From Anaerolineae bacterium (lineage in GTDB: Bacteria > Chloroflexota > Anaerolineae > Anaerolineales > Villigracilaceae), in NCBI GenBank assembly GCA_018645405.1, contig JABGOQ010000202.1, positions 1 through 43,926 of the forward strand: a DNA stretch of 43,926 nucleotides, written 5' to 3'. Position 1 is the first letter of the stretch, and each line of letters starts with the position of its first letter. Positions 33,210-41,300 of the stretch are shown here, piece by piece. The position numbers were made by a program, and so were the translations under genes. The notes under the pieces are model-generated. The model worked only from the letters and a program-made list of their open reading frames with translations. It made no database searches and was not told where the DNA came from.

Positions 33210-33734
33210 ATGGTCAGTCTAGTTTATATTTTCTGGATGTACGTAATCTTATTTGCCATCATCGGGGCAATGCGTGGCTGGGCAAAAGAGCTTTTGGTTA
33301 GCTTTAGCGTGATCCTAGCTTTAGCGTTGAACTATTTGCTTCGAAAATATGTCCCGATGATTATCAACCTACCCGGGGCAGATACCTCATATTTCTGGAT
33401 TCGAACATGGATCACAATTGCATTGGTTTTCTTTGGCTACCAAACTGTTGCCACTATTGGCGCGCTTTCAGGAAAAGCGCGTAAAGAAAAATTGCAAGAC
33501 GCGCTTTTTGGCGGTGTGATGGGTGCACTCAATGGCTATTTGGTTGTTGGTACGCTCTGGGCCTATCTTGATGAAGCTGGATACCCTTTTCCGATTTTCT
33601 CGCAGCCCAATGCAGAGGTTTCAGCAGAGATTGCCCGTATGATGAGCTGGATGCCGCCTTATTCACTTGGTGAGCCGGGTATCTATTTTGCGGTCATCAT
33701 CGCATTCATCTTTATTATTGTCGTTTACGTTTAG
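33210..33734 (+). CDS. CvpA family membrane protein
   Basis: A 174-residue protein with four hydrophobic segments and MRGWAKELLVSFSVILALALNYLLRKYVP, the layout of the CvpA/colicin V production family. LSGKARKEKLQDALFGGVMGALNGYLVVGTLWAYLDEAG matches the conserved G-x-x-x-G-L-N-G helix. CvpA homologues are membrane proteins linked to cell envelope integrity in some bacteria, with an unclear molecular role. It sits between murG and murC in the cell wall operon. Murein synthesis or division accessory function is inferred from that position only. Confidence 0.85.
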   Translation: MVSLVYIFWMYVILFAIIGAMRGWAKELLVSFSVILALALNYLLRKYVPMIINLPGADTSYFWIRTWITIALVFFGYQTVATIGALSGKARKEKLQDALFGGVMGALNGYLVVGTLWAYLDEAGYPFPIFSQPNAEVSAEIARMMSWMPPYSLGEPGIYFAVIIAFIFIIVVYV

Positions 33735-33741
33735 GAAAACT

Positions 33742-35103
33742 ATGGCTCACGCACACTTCATCGGCATCGGGGGCAGCGGACTCTCCGCGATCGCCCGCCT
33801 CCTTCAGGAGAGCGGATATACGGTCACGGGCTCAGACCGCGACCACTCGCCCTTTGTAGATGATTTGCGTGAAATTGGCATCACCGTTTATATCGGGCAT
33901 AAAGCCGAACAAATTGCAGGCGCAGAGCTTATCATCCGCTCTTCAGCAATACCGGATAAAAACCCGGAAGTGGTTGCCGCGCTTCAAGCAGATATTCCCG
34001 TTTATAAACGCTCAGATTTTCTCGGCAGATTGATGGAAGAGAAAATCGCCATCGCCATCGCTGGAACGCATGGAAAAACATCCACCACCGCGATGATGGC
34101 ATGGACCTTAACAGAAATGGCACAAGACCCTTCCTTCATTGTTGGTGGAATCATCAACGGGATGGATGTCAACGCCCACGCTGGAAAGGGCGAGACCTTT
34201 GTCATCGAAGCAGATGAATACGACCGCATGTTTCTCGGCTTGAAACCGACCATCAGTATCGTCACAAATCTTGAACACGACCATCCTGACATCTACCCAA
34301 CGGCTGAAAGTTTCCGTGAAGCCTTTGATGACTTCATCGGCTTATTGCCAGAAGATGGCGTGCTCATCGCTTGCAGTGACGATGAGGGCGCGGCAGAGAT
34401 GTTGAGAGAAGCAAAAGTTGAAACAATGGCTTACGGTTTTGAGAAAGTAGAAAATGGGAAGTGGCTGTTTGCAAGTAACGTAAAGCCTAATGTACGCGGT
34501 GGCTACGATTGCACTTGCCAACTTTCCAACCTTCAAACCTTCAAACTGTCCTTACAAGTTCCTGGCAAACATAACGTGTTGAACGCTCTCGCTGTGATGA
34601 GCACAATCGCCTATTTGGGATTATCTCTCGAAGATGCAGCAGAGGCACTGGGACGCTTCGCCGGAACCGGACGCCGCTTCGACTTGCTCGGCAAGGTCAA
34701 CGGAATCTCGATCTACGACGATTACGCCCACCACCCGACAGAGATCCGTGCAACTTTATCTGCCGCACGTGCTCGTCATCCAGAATCTCGGATTTGGACA
34801 GTCTGGCAGCCTCACACTTACTCACGGACACAGCTTCTTTTCGACGAATTCACCCAAGCCTTCGATGATGCCGATCAAGTCATCGTGACCGAAATCTACA
34901 GATCTCGTGAGCCTTTAGAAGATTTCTCATCTAAACAGGTTGTAAAAGCAATGGATCACCCCTCAGCAAAATTTATTGCTGAGCTAGAAGAAGTAAGTAA
35001 TTATTTGATTAAAAATCTTGAAGAAAATGACATCCTACTCGTTCTCTCCGCAGGAGATGCAAATGAGATTAATAAAACAGTATTAGAAAGTTTGAAAATC
35101 TAA
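33742..35103 (+). CDS. murC: UDP-N-acetylmuramate--L-alanine ligase
   Basis: A 453-residue Mur ligase. AHFIGIGGSGLSAIARLLQESGYTVTGSD is the MurC N-terminal Rossmann start, AIAGTHGKTSTTAMMAW the ATP loop, VIEADEYDRMFLGLKPTISIVTNLEHDHPD the MurC metal and adenine region, and DDYAHHPTEIRATL a further hallmark, with WQPHTYSRTQLLFDEF near the end. It adds L-Ala to UDP-MurNAc. Between CTCQ and LQVPGKHNVLNALAV the short hairpin loop carries SNLQTFKLS, encoded by a GGTTNNN repeat on the other strand (34518-34549). ATG 33742 is 7 nt after the cvpA stop and has AGGAAA upstream. Confidence 0.96.
   Translation: MAHAHFIGIGGSGLSAIARLLQESGYTVTGSDRDHSPFVDDLREIGITVYIGHKAEQIAGAELIIRSSAIPDKNPEVVAALQADIPVYKRSDFLGRLMEEKIAIAIAGTHGKTSTTAMMAWTLTEMAQDPSFIVGGIINGMDVNAHAGKGETFVIEADEYDRMFLGLKPTISIVTNLEHDHPDIYPTAESFREAFDDFIGLLPEDGVLIACSDDEGAAEMLREAKVETMAYGFEKVENGKWLFASNVKPNVRGGYDCTCQLSNLQTFKLSLQVPGKHNVLNALAVMSTIAYLGLSLEDAAEALGRFAGTGRRFDLLGKVNGISIYDDYAHHPTEIRATLSAARARHPESRIWTVWQPHTYSRTQLLFDEFTQAFDDADQVIVTEIYRSREPLEDFSSKQVVKAMDHPSAKFIAELEEVSNYLIKNLEENDILLVLSAGDANEINKTVLESLKI
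34518..34549. repeat. GGTTNNN 7-nt-period repeat inserted in frame in murC
   Basis: CAACTTTCCAACCTTCAAAC continues with CTTCAAACT on the plus strand. It encodes QLSNLQTFKLS in a loop just before LQVPGKHNVLN. The repeat is the complement of the copA copy, and both translate to peptides of the type NLQ(T/P). Confidence 0.65.
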
Positions 35104-35126
35104 GATTTAGCCAAAAGGAAGAGACG

Positions 35127-35339
35127 ATGAAAAAGACAGAAAAGAAGGACAAAGACTATAAAAAATTTGAAGCGAACGCCATCGCAATGCCCCCACTAAA
35201 AATGGTTTTGGCTGATATTCCTGAGCCAGACCCTGGTGTGAAAAACTTCAGAAAGAAGCAGATAGCTGCAAGAAAAGCCTTTTTGAAAAACCCTGATTTG
35301 CTTCAACGCCTGATTAAGCATATGGCGAAGAAGGACTAA
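35127..35339 (+). CDS. Small basic protein of unknown function in the dcw cluster
   Basis: A 70-residue protein starting MKKTEKKDKDYKKFEANAI with a Pro-rich middle (ADIPEPDPGVKNF) and a Lys/Arg-rich helix (RKKQIAARKAFLKNP). It has no signal, membrane segment or Cys. GGAAGAG lies upstream of the ATG at a normal distance, and the frame is closely packed between murC and murB on the same strand, so it is probably a real gene. I recognise no family. Confidence 0.6.
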   Translation: MKKTEKKDKDYKKFEANAIAMPPLKMVLADIPEPDPGVKNFRKKQIAARKAFLKNPDLLQRLIKHMAKKD

Positions 35340-35349
35340 AAAAAAATAA

Positions 35350-36258
35350 ATGATGACAATACCCCTTCCCTCCCTTCGCGCCGCCTTTGGCGATAGATTG
35401 CAAGAGAATGTCTCTCTGGCAGCCTATACCTCTGCGCGAATTGGGGGGAATGCGGATGCGTTCATCATTGCCCATTCAGCAGATGAGTTGGCTGAGATCG
35501 TATCCCAGCTTTGGGAAATGAATATTCCTTATCTCCTGCTCGGCAGTGGCTCAAATCTTCTCATCAGTGATGCAGGTTTTCACGGCGTAGCAGTGCTCAA
35601 CAAAGCCAAAGAGATTCGTTTCAACGAAGGAGAAAATCCCTCTGTGAACGCAGAATCGGGTGTAACGATGAGCAGGCTTGCTAATCAAAGTGCAACACGT
35701 GCTTTCGCCGGATTGGAATGGGCTGCCACTGTCCCCGGGACGGTAGGTGGCGCGGTCTACGGGAACGCAGGCGCATTTGGCGGCGATATGGCAGGGGCTT
35801 TGCTCCACGTTAAATTGTTGACAAAGGCTGGGCGCGAGACCTGGACTGTTGAAGATATGAGATACGTCTACAGAAGCAGCACGTTGAAAGGCGTCGCTAT
35901 TAAAGCGATTATTCTTTCAGCAGAGATGAAGCTGAAAAAGGGCGAGCAAGCCCAAATCCAGGAGCGGATGCGGTCTTTCATCCAAAAAAGAAAAGATACG
36001 CAACCCCCTGGTGCAAGCATGGGATCGATGTTCAAAAATCCTGAAGGTGATTATGCCGGGCGATTGATTGAAGAAGCCGGGCTAAAAGGCACGCGCATCG
36101 GCAATGTGGAAATTAGCGATATACATGCAAATTTCTTCATCAATCATGGCGAAACAAAAGCCAGCGATGTGATTGCGTTGGTTCAGCTGGCACAAGAAAG
36201 TGTAAAAGAAAAGTTTGGTGTGTCTTTAGAGTTAGAAATCGAGGTAGTTGGTGAGTAG
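35350..36258 (+). CDS. murB: UDP-N-acetylenolpyruvoylglucosamine reductase
   Basis: A 302-residue type II MurB. SARIGGNADAFIIAHSADELAEIV is the FAD-binding start, LGSGSNLLISDAGFHGVAVLN follows, and EWAATVPGTVGGAVYGNAGAFGGDM and YRSSTLKGVAIKAIIL are conserved. PPGASMGSMFKNPEGDYAGRLIEEAGLKGTRIGNVEISDIHANFFIN contains the active-site Ser and Glu region. It reduces UDP-GlcNAc-enolpyruvate to UDP-MurNAc with NADPH. Two tandem ATG codons (35350, 35353) are possible starts. The next gene starts 1 nt after the stop. Confidence 0.96.
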   Translation: MMTIPLPSLRAAFGDRLQENVSLAAYTSARIGGNADAFIIAHSADELAEIVSQLWEMNIPYLLLGSGSNLLISDAGFHGVAVLNKAKEIRFNEGENPSVNAESGVTMSRLANQSATRAFAGLEWAATVPGTVGGAVYGNAGAFGGDMAGALLHVKLLTKAGRETWTVEDMRYVYRSSTLKGVAIKAIILSAEMKLKKGEQAQIQERMRSFIQKRKDTQPPGASMGSMFKNPEGDYAGRLIEEAGLKGTRIGNVEISDIHANFFINHGETKASDVIALVQLAQESVKEKFGVSLELEIEVVGE

Positions 36259-36259
36259 T

Positions 36260-37381
36260 ATGGATAAAAAACTAAAAATAGCCGTCATTTTCGGCGGACG
36301 CTCTGGTGAACACGAAGTTTCGTTGATGTCAACGAAGTCTGTTTTGGCAGCACTTGATCCCGAAAAATACGATGTAGTGCAAATTGGCATCACGCACGAA
36401 GGTGCATGGTTAAGTGGAGAAAATACGCTGGAAGCGTTGATAAGCGGAGAAACAGAGAGCCTTGAAAAAGTCGTTTTGCCCCCAGACCCAACGCAAGAAG
36501 GCATTTACACGCTACGGGATATGTCATCCCGTAGCGAAACGGATGGGGCAGAATACGTACTTTTGAGTACTTTCGACGCCATCTTTCCCGTCATGCATGG
36601 TTCGTACAGCGAAGACGGCGCGATGCAAGGCTTGCTAGAAATGGCAGATGTAGCTTATGTGGGTGCCGGCGTGGTCGGCTCGGCTGTTGGGATGGATAAA
36701 GGCATCTTCAAAGATGTGATGATCGCCAACGGCATCCCTGTCGTTGAAGGTGTGCTGGTATCCCGTTCTGAAATTGAAGCAGATATGGCCGCGGTGAGTG
36801 AAAAAGTTGAAAGACTTGGATACCCTGTTTTTGTCAAACCCGCCAATATGGGATCTTCAGTCGGTGTCAGTAAATGCGATAATCGCTCTAGTCTAAGCGA
36901 AGGACTGATGGAAGCCGCACAATATGATCGCCGCATTCTGATCGAACGGGGCATCAACGCCCGCGAGATTGAGATCAGCATATTGGGCAACGAAAACCCA
37001 GAAGCCTCTATGCCAGGCGAAGTAGAGCCGAGCCGCGAGTTTTATTCTTACGAATCAAAATACGTAGATGGCACTTCGGGATTAATGATCCCCGCACCCA
37101 TCTCTGAAGAGCTGATAGAAAGAATGCGCGAAATTGCCATCAAAACCTATAAAGCAATTGATTGTGCAGGCATGGCACGAGTAGATTTTCTTCTTGATAA
37201 AGATGATGGAAAATTCTATCTCAACGAAGTAAATACCCTGCCCGGGTTTACAGAAATCAGCATGTATCCCAAACTTTGGGAAGCCAGCGGACTCCCCTAT
37301 CCGCAATTGGTAGACCGTCTGATTGAATTAGCACTGGAAAGAAAAGAAGATAGAGACCGAATAAAAAGACGGTTTAACTAA
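36260..37381 (+). CDS. ddl: D-alanine--D-alanine ligase
   Basis: A 373-residue ATP-grasp ligase: KIAVIFGGRSGEHEVSLMSTKSVLAAL, FPVMHGSYSEDGAMQGLLEMADVAYVGAGVVGSAVGMDK, VKPANMGSSVGVSKCDNRSSLSEGL, FYSYESKYVDGTSGLMIPAPI (omega loop with Tyr) and FYLNEVNTLPGFTEISMYPKLWEASGLPYPQLVDRLIELAL. The Tyr in the omega loop favours D-Ala over D-lactate as acceptor, as in Ddl proper. ATG 36260 follows the murB stop directly. GTG 36251 would overlap murB. It supplies the substrate of MurF. Confidence 0.96.
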   Translation: MDKKLKIAVIFGGRSGEHEVSLMSTKSVLAALDPEKYDVVQIGITHEGAWLSGENTLEALISGETESLEKVVLPPDPTQEGIYTLRDMSSRSETDGAEYVLLSTFDAIFPVMHGSYSEDGAMQGLLEMADVAYVGAGVVGSAVGMDKGIFKDVMIANGIPVVEGVLVSRSEIEADMAAVSEKVERLGYPVFVKPANMGSSVGVSKCDNRSSLSEGLMEAAQYDRRILIERGINAREIEISILGNENPEASMPGEVEPSREFYSYESKYVDGTSGLMIPAPISEELIERMREIAIKTYKAIDCAGMARVDFLLDKDDGKFYLNEVNTLPGFTEISMYPKLWEASGLPYPQLVDRLIELALERKEDRDRIKRRFN

Positions 37382-37383
37382 TC

Positions 37384-37422
37384 TGCATTGCGTATTACAT
37401 AATATGCAATACGCGATACGAA
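37384..37422. repeat. GTATTGCGTAA-type intergenic repeat, copy 3
   Basis: TGCATTGCGTATTACATAAT is followed by ATGCAATACGCGATACG. It occupies most of the ddl-ftsQ gap, one of the few gaps in the cluster. Confidence 0.55.
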
Positions 37423-37435
37423 CACGGAGCAAAAA

Positions 37436-38422
37436 GTGAGTCAGAAAGAGAATCTCTCAAGAGCAGCAATCGTTCGCCAACGAAGAGCGGAGCGAAAAGC
37501 GCAAGAGGCAAAAGAGGCCGCTGAAAAAAGCGTCTTGAAACCTGTCGCGCCCATTCGCCCTTCGAAGAAAACGAACTTTGTTGGCGCAAAAGCGCGCAAG
37601 GTGAAAATTCAGCGTTACGAGGCAACTGCCATTGCACCTGCAAATGATGGATTGCGCGTAAGTGAAGGCTTGCGTGCCCCCACAATGCCAGTCATTCGTT
37701 TGGAATGGCGTGCCGCATCTGCTGCGCTGGTAATTCTCTTGGGTGTTGCACTCTATCTGCTCTTTACATCGCCTTATTTCATGGTTGCTTCACCGAAAAT
37801 TAGCGGCAATCAATATCTCGCCGTCGAAGAGATCAATGGCGTACTCAATCTTTCGGGCAAGACAATTTTCACGCTCATTCCGAAAAATTTGGAGCACGAT
37901 TTGCTCCTCGCACATCCGGGGCTGGCAGATGTTGAAGTCACCCTCAGCCTGCCCAATGCCGTGAGCGTTACCGTGCGAGAGCGTCAGCCAGCCATTATTT
38001 GGCAGCAGGATGGAAAATCTGCGTGGATAGACTCGAACGGGATCGCCTTCCGAGCATCTGCCTATGTGGAAGGAATAATTACCGTAACCGCTCTTGGACC
38101 TCCACCTGCTCCCGTTGTGGATGCATCTCTGCAAGATAAGTTCGCTCCGCCTCCCTACATCGCCCCTGAGACGGTTGCCGCACTTCAAGCATTGATTACC
38201 CATGTACCGCCGGGCACGCCCATTGTTTACGATCCCAAAACGGGTCTTGGTTGGATAGACTCACGTGGCTGGACGGTTCAATTGGGCGATATTACCGAAG
38301 AAATTGGATTAAAATTACGCCTTTATGAAACAATTGTAAATTGGTTTGCGCAAAATAACATTCGCCCCATATTGGTAAATTTGGAATATCCGCACGCCCC
38401 TTACTATCGGACGGAGCCCTAA
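37436..38422 (+). CDS. ftsQ: Cell division protein FtsQ
   Basis: A 328-residue bitopic membrane protein. It has a long charged cytoplasmic part (about 1-90, Lys/Arg/Ala-rich), one transmembrane helix (93-111), then a POTRA domain (SPYFMVASPKISGNQYLAVEEINGVLNLSGKTIFTLIPKNLEHDLLLAHPGLADVEVTLSLPNAVSVTVRERQPAIIWQQDGK) and the beta domain. It links FtsL to the divisome. The start is GTG 37436 after CACGGAGC. It ends 2 nt before ftsA. Confidence 0.9.
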   Translation: MSQKENLSRAAIVRQRRAERKAQEAKEAAEKSVLKPVAPIRPSKKTNFVGAKARKVKIQRYEATAIAPANDGLRVSEGLRAPTMPVIRLEWRAASAALVILLGVALYLLFTSPYFMVASPKISGNQYLAVEEINGVLNLSGKTIFTLIPKNLEHDLLLAHPGLADVEVTLSLPNAVSVTVRERQPAIIWQQDGKSAWIDSNGIAFRASAYVEGIITVTALGPPPAPVVDASLQDKFAPPPYIAPETVAALQALITHVPPGTPIVYDPKTGLGWIDSRGWTVQLGDITEEIGLKLRLYETIVNWFAQNNIRPILVNLEYPHAPYYRTEP

Positions 38423-38424
38423 AG

Positions 38425-39663
38425 ATGGAAGAGATAGTCGTTGGAATTGATGTAGGAACAACAAAAATATGCACGCTCGTCGGGCGTGTCGAAGATGGCG
38501 GTTTGCTGCGCATTTTGGGCGTAGGCATTGAGCCATCTAATGGAATAAACAAAGGCGTGATCGTTGATCTCGAAGCCGCATCACAGGTGATCACGCGCTC
38601 TGTAGAACGCGCAGAACAAAGCTCGGGAATCGAAATTGCCTCTGCATTGGTTAGCATAGCTGGTGCACATGTTTCTTCCATTAACAGTCGTGGCGTGGTT
38701 GGAATCAGCGGTGAGATAGTAGACGAGTATGACATCATTCGCGCACTCGAAGCAGCACGCTCAGTTGCTATTCCCCATAACCGCGAGGTAATTCACGTTG
38801 TTCAGCGTGGTTTTAGTATTGATGGGCAAGACGGCATCCGTGCCCCAATCGGGATGCATGGCTACAGGCTCGAAGTTGAGACGCATATTATCACCGCAGC
38901 CGCAGCGACGGTTAAAAATTTACGTCAATGTGTAGGCGCAGCAGGCGTGGAAGTACAGCAATTTGTGCTTAATCCGCTTGCCTCGGCAGAGGTTGTCCTG
39001 AGCAACAATGAACGCCAAACGGGTGCCATTGTCTGTGATATTGGCGGCGGGACAACAGATATGGCGATTTACGTTGATGGCAAAGTCTGGCATACGATGG
39101 TGCTCGCCGTTGGCGGCAATCATCTTTCCGCAGATATTGCACATGGCTTACGGCTTCCCATTGCACAGGCCGAAGAAATCAAACTCCAACAAGGATACGC
39201 GATCCGCGCCGAAGTTGGTGCAGAAGATTATTTCGATATCCGTCCTTTTGGCGAAGATAAAGCCGTTCAGATCAACAAACAGGAATTAGCGCATATCATT
39301 GAAGCCCGTGTTGAAGAGATTTTTGAACTCTCTTTACAAGAGATCAAACGCTCTGGTTATGATGGTCTCCTCCCCGCAGGGATGGTGCTAACCGGCGGCA
39401 CAAGTGCGCTCCCCGCAATCCGTGATCTTGCCAATGATGTACTTGGCATCCCTGTTCGGATCGCACAACCCGAAAATATCGTCGGAATGGTTGACCAACT
39501 CCATTCCCCCGCCTATTCAACAGGTGTTGGGCTCCTCCGCTGGGCATTGAACACCGAAGAAAACAAGATCGCGTCAAAGCAAGGGCGCAGATCACGTAAA
39601 AAAGGAGAAAAGCGTATGAACCTTGATGCAGCAAAAGATTTGTTCAAAAGGCTCTTACCCTAA
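38425..39663 (+). CDS. ftsA: Cell division protein FtsA
   Basis: A 412-residue actin-like ATPase. VGIDVGTTKICTLVGRV is phosphate-1, AIVCDIGGGTTDMAIY phosphate-2, and MVLTGGTSALPAIRDLANDVLG the adenosine motif. VVQRGFSIDGQDGIRAPIGMHGYRLEVETHII is the FtsA-specific 1C domain. The C-terminus MNLDAAKDLFKRLLP is a short amphipathic helix, the membrane-targeting sequence. It tethers FtsZ filaments to the membrane. Gene order ftsQ-ftsA-ftsZ is as in most bacteria. Confidence 0.97.
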   Translation: MEEIVVGIDVGTTKICTLVGRVEDGGLLRILGVGIEPSNGINKGVIVDLEAASQVITRSVERAEQSSGIEIASALVSIAGAHVSSINSRGVVGISGEIVDEYDIIRALEAARSVAIPHNREVIHVVQRGFSIDGQDGIRAPIGMHGYRLEVETHIITAAAATVKNLRQCVGAAGVEVQQFVLNPLASAEVVLSNNERQTGAIVCDIGGGTTDMAIYVDGKVWHTMVLAVGGNHLSADIAHGLRLPIAQAEEIKLQQGYAIRAEVGAEDYFDIRPFGEDKAVQINKQELAHIIEARVEEIFELSLQEIKRSGYDGLLPAGMVLTGGTSALPAIRDLANDVLGIPVRIAQPENIVGMVDQLHSPAYSTGVGLLRWALNTEENKIASKQGRRSRKKGEKRMNLDAAKDLFKRLLP

Positions 39664-39664
39664 A

Positions 39665-39695
39665 GTGTGCAGTGCGTAAAACATATTGCGTAAGA
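39665..39695. repeat. GTATTGCGTAA-type intergenic repeat, copy 4
   Basis: GTGTGCAGTGCGTAAAACAT is followed by ATTGCGTAAG. It lies just after ftsA. Confidence 0.45.
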
Positions 39696-39773
39696 ATTTC
39701 ACCTAATACCTTTTACAGGAAAACTTTAAAAATATTAATCGTAAAAAAGCACGCATAAATCATCTCAAAAAAA

Positions 39774-39790
39774 CTTATCTGGCAGATAAG
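39774..39790. promoter_or_regulatory. Perfect 7-bp palindrome upstream of ftsZ
   Basis: CTTATCT-GGC-AGATAAG, 27 nt before the ftsZ ATG in the 154-nt ftsA-ftsZ gap. It could be an operator or an mRNA hairpin near the ribosome site (AAGGAG at about 39804-39810). No T-run follows, so it is not a terminator. Confidence 0.4.
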
Positions 39791-39817
39791 CATAAGTGTA
39801 CAAAAAGGAGAAACAAG

Positions 39818-40978
39818 ATGGACTCAAAACAAGTTAGTAATTCAGAAGCCTTTGCCCGAATTAAAGTAATCGGTGTAGGCGGCGGCGGTTCAAATGCCGT
39901 AGATCGTATGATGGCAGAAGGTATTAAAGGCGTTGAATTTATCACCGTCAACACCGATGCCCAAGCGCTAATGCTCTCAAAAGCCCCTCTTCGCGTTCGT
40001 CTCGGCGATAAGCTAACCCGCGGACTGGGTGCAGGCGGTGACCCTGAGATTGGGCGCAAATCGGCTGAAGAATCAGCTGATGACCTTTATGCTGCACTCA
40101 AAGGCAGCGATATGGTCTTCATCACTGCTGGCATGGGCGGTGGCACAGGTACCGGCGCGGCTCCCGTTGTTGCGCAAATTGCCAAAGAATCTGGTGCATT
40201 AACCATTGGCGTGGTCACCCGTCCCTTCACCTTTGAAGGCTCTCACAGAATGCAAGGTGCAGAGAAGGGCATCAACACGCTTAAAGAACATGCCGACACA
40301 TTAATTGCAATTCCCAACGATCGTCTGCTCCAGCTCGCGGATAAACGCGCCAGCCTACAAGAAACTTTCCGCATGGCAGATGAAGTTTTACACCAAGGTA
40401 TTCAAGGTATTTCAGAATTGATCACCATCCCTGGTTTGATCAATCTCGATTTTGCTGACGTAAAAACAATTATGTCTGAAGGTGGCGCAGCCTTGATGGC
40501 TGTCGGCGTTGGCGAAGGCGATGAACGCGCTCGCAAAGCTTCCGAAGCTGCCATCTCCAGCGAATTACTGGATATCACGATTGACGGCGCACGCGGCGTG
40601 CTCTTCAACGTGACTGGCGGCTCAGACCTGACTCTCTTCGAAGTCAATCAGGCAGCCGCGATCATCCGTGAAACCACACATCCGGATGTGAATATGATCT
40701 TCGGCGCAGTCATCGACCCGAATATGGGCGACGAAATTCGCGTTACCGTTATCGCAACGGGTTTTGAGCGCAGCGGCGTACCGCGCCGCATCCTCCGCCC
40801 CACTCGCCGACGTGAAGAAAAGAAAGAAAATGTACATTTTGTCCGCCCAACGGAAGAAAAGATCAGCGTTAGCGTTGGCGCAGATTTAATCTCTGCTCCA
40901 AAACAAGTAGCTGAGAAGAAACCGAGCTATAACGATAACGATCTTGACATCCCAACCTTTTTGCGCAACCGTCGATAG
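39818..40978 (+). CDS. ftsZ: Cell division protein FtsZ
   Basis: A 386-residue tubulin-like GTPase. [17 protein letters not shown] starts the domain. The tubulin signature GGGTGTG is at 107-113 in [21 protein letters not shown]7-loop residues occur in [22 protein letters not shown]. The C-terminal part is short, and [12 protein letters not shown] is the conserved tail that binds FtsA and other partners. It forms the cytokinetic ring. AAGGAG lies 8 nt before the ATG. Confidence 0.98.
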   Translation: MDSKQVSNSEAFARIKVIGVGGGGSNAVDRMMAEGIKGVEFITVNTDAQALMLSKAPLRVRLGDKLTRGLGAGGDPEIGRKSAEESADDLYAALKGSDMVFITAGMGGGTGTGAAPVVAQIAKESGALTIGVVTRPFTFEGSHRMQGAEKGINTLKEHADTLIAIPNDRLLQLADKRASLQETFRMADEVLHQGIQGISELITIPGLINLDFADVKTIMSEGGAALMAVGVGEGDERARKASEAAISSELLDITIDGARGVLFNVTGGSDLTLFEVNQAAAIIRETTHPDVNMIFGAVIDPNMGDEIRVTVIATGFERSGVPRRILRPTRRREEKKENVHFVRPTEEKISVSVGADLISAPKQVAEKKPSYNDNDLDIPTFLRNRR

Positions 40979-41135
40979 CGTATCGCTTTCGCGATAAAGG
41001 CACAAAGGGCATGAATACTTTATTTATGCTAAAAAGATTTCTCCTAAATATCTTAGGATTTACAAGGGAGCGGATTTACTGTTCTCTTGATGAAAATTTG
41101 AAGTAGTAATACGAGTCCTGTAGGTCCATCAGGAA

Positions 41136-41168
41136 GCGATCTCCCCGTCTGCCAGCGTGGGAGATCGC
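41136..41168 (+). terminator. Candidate terminator hairpin downstream of ftsZ
   Basis: A 10-bp perfect stem GCGATCTCCC/GGGAGATCGC with a 13-nt loop, followed by a poor T-stretch (CTCTTGCTTT). It is the only strong hairpin between ftsZ and the next gene. Confidence 0.45.
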
Positions 41169-41248
41169 CTCTTGCTTTAAGGCTAAATACGGGATGAAGA
41201 AACCCGAAACGCTCTCCTTTCAACGTGCCTCCGCCAAAAAAAAGCGGA

Positions 41249-41257
41249 TGTTATAAT
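41249..41257 (+). promoter_or_regulatory. Extended -10 promoter of the LysE-type gene
   Basis: TG-T-TATAAT, a perfect extended -10 element, about 43 nt before the ATG. No clear -35 is seen, which is usual for this promoter type. Confidence 0.6.
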
Positions 41258-41300
41258 TTCAGCTTCGCCCCACTAAACTAGATCAAAAAAGGAAACACCT

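Larger units (their letters stand above)
40979..41300. other. Intergenic region after ftsZ with a hairpin and the LysE-gene promoter
   Basis: No convincing gene (one 32-codon frame at 41010 has no ribosome site). A 10-bp hairpin, GCGATCTCCC/GGGAGATCGC at 41136-41168, may be the end of the dcw transcript, although the following CTCTTGCTTT is a weak T-run. An extended -10 (TGTTATAAT, 41249-41257) precedes the exporter gene. Confidence 0.5.
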
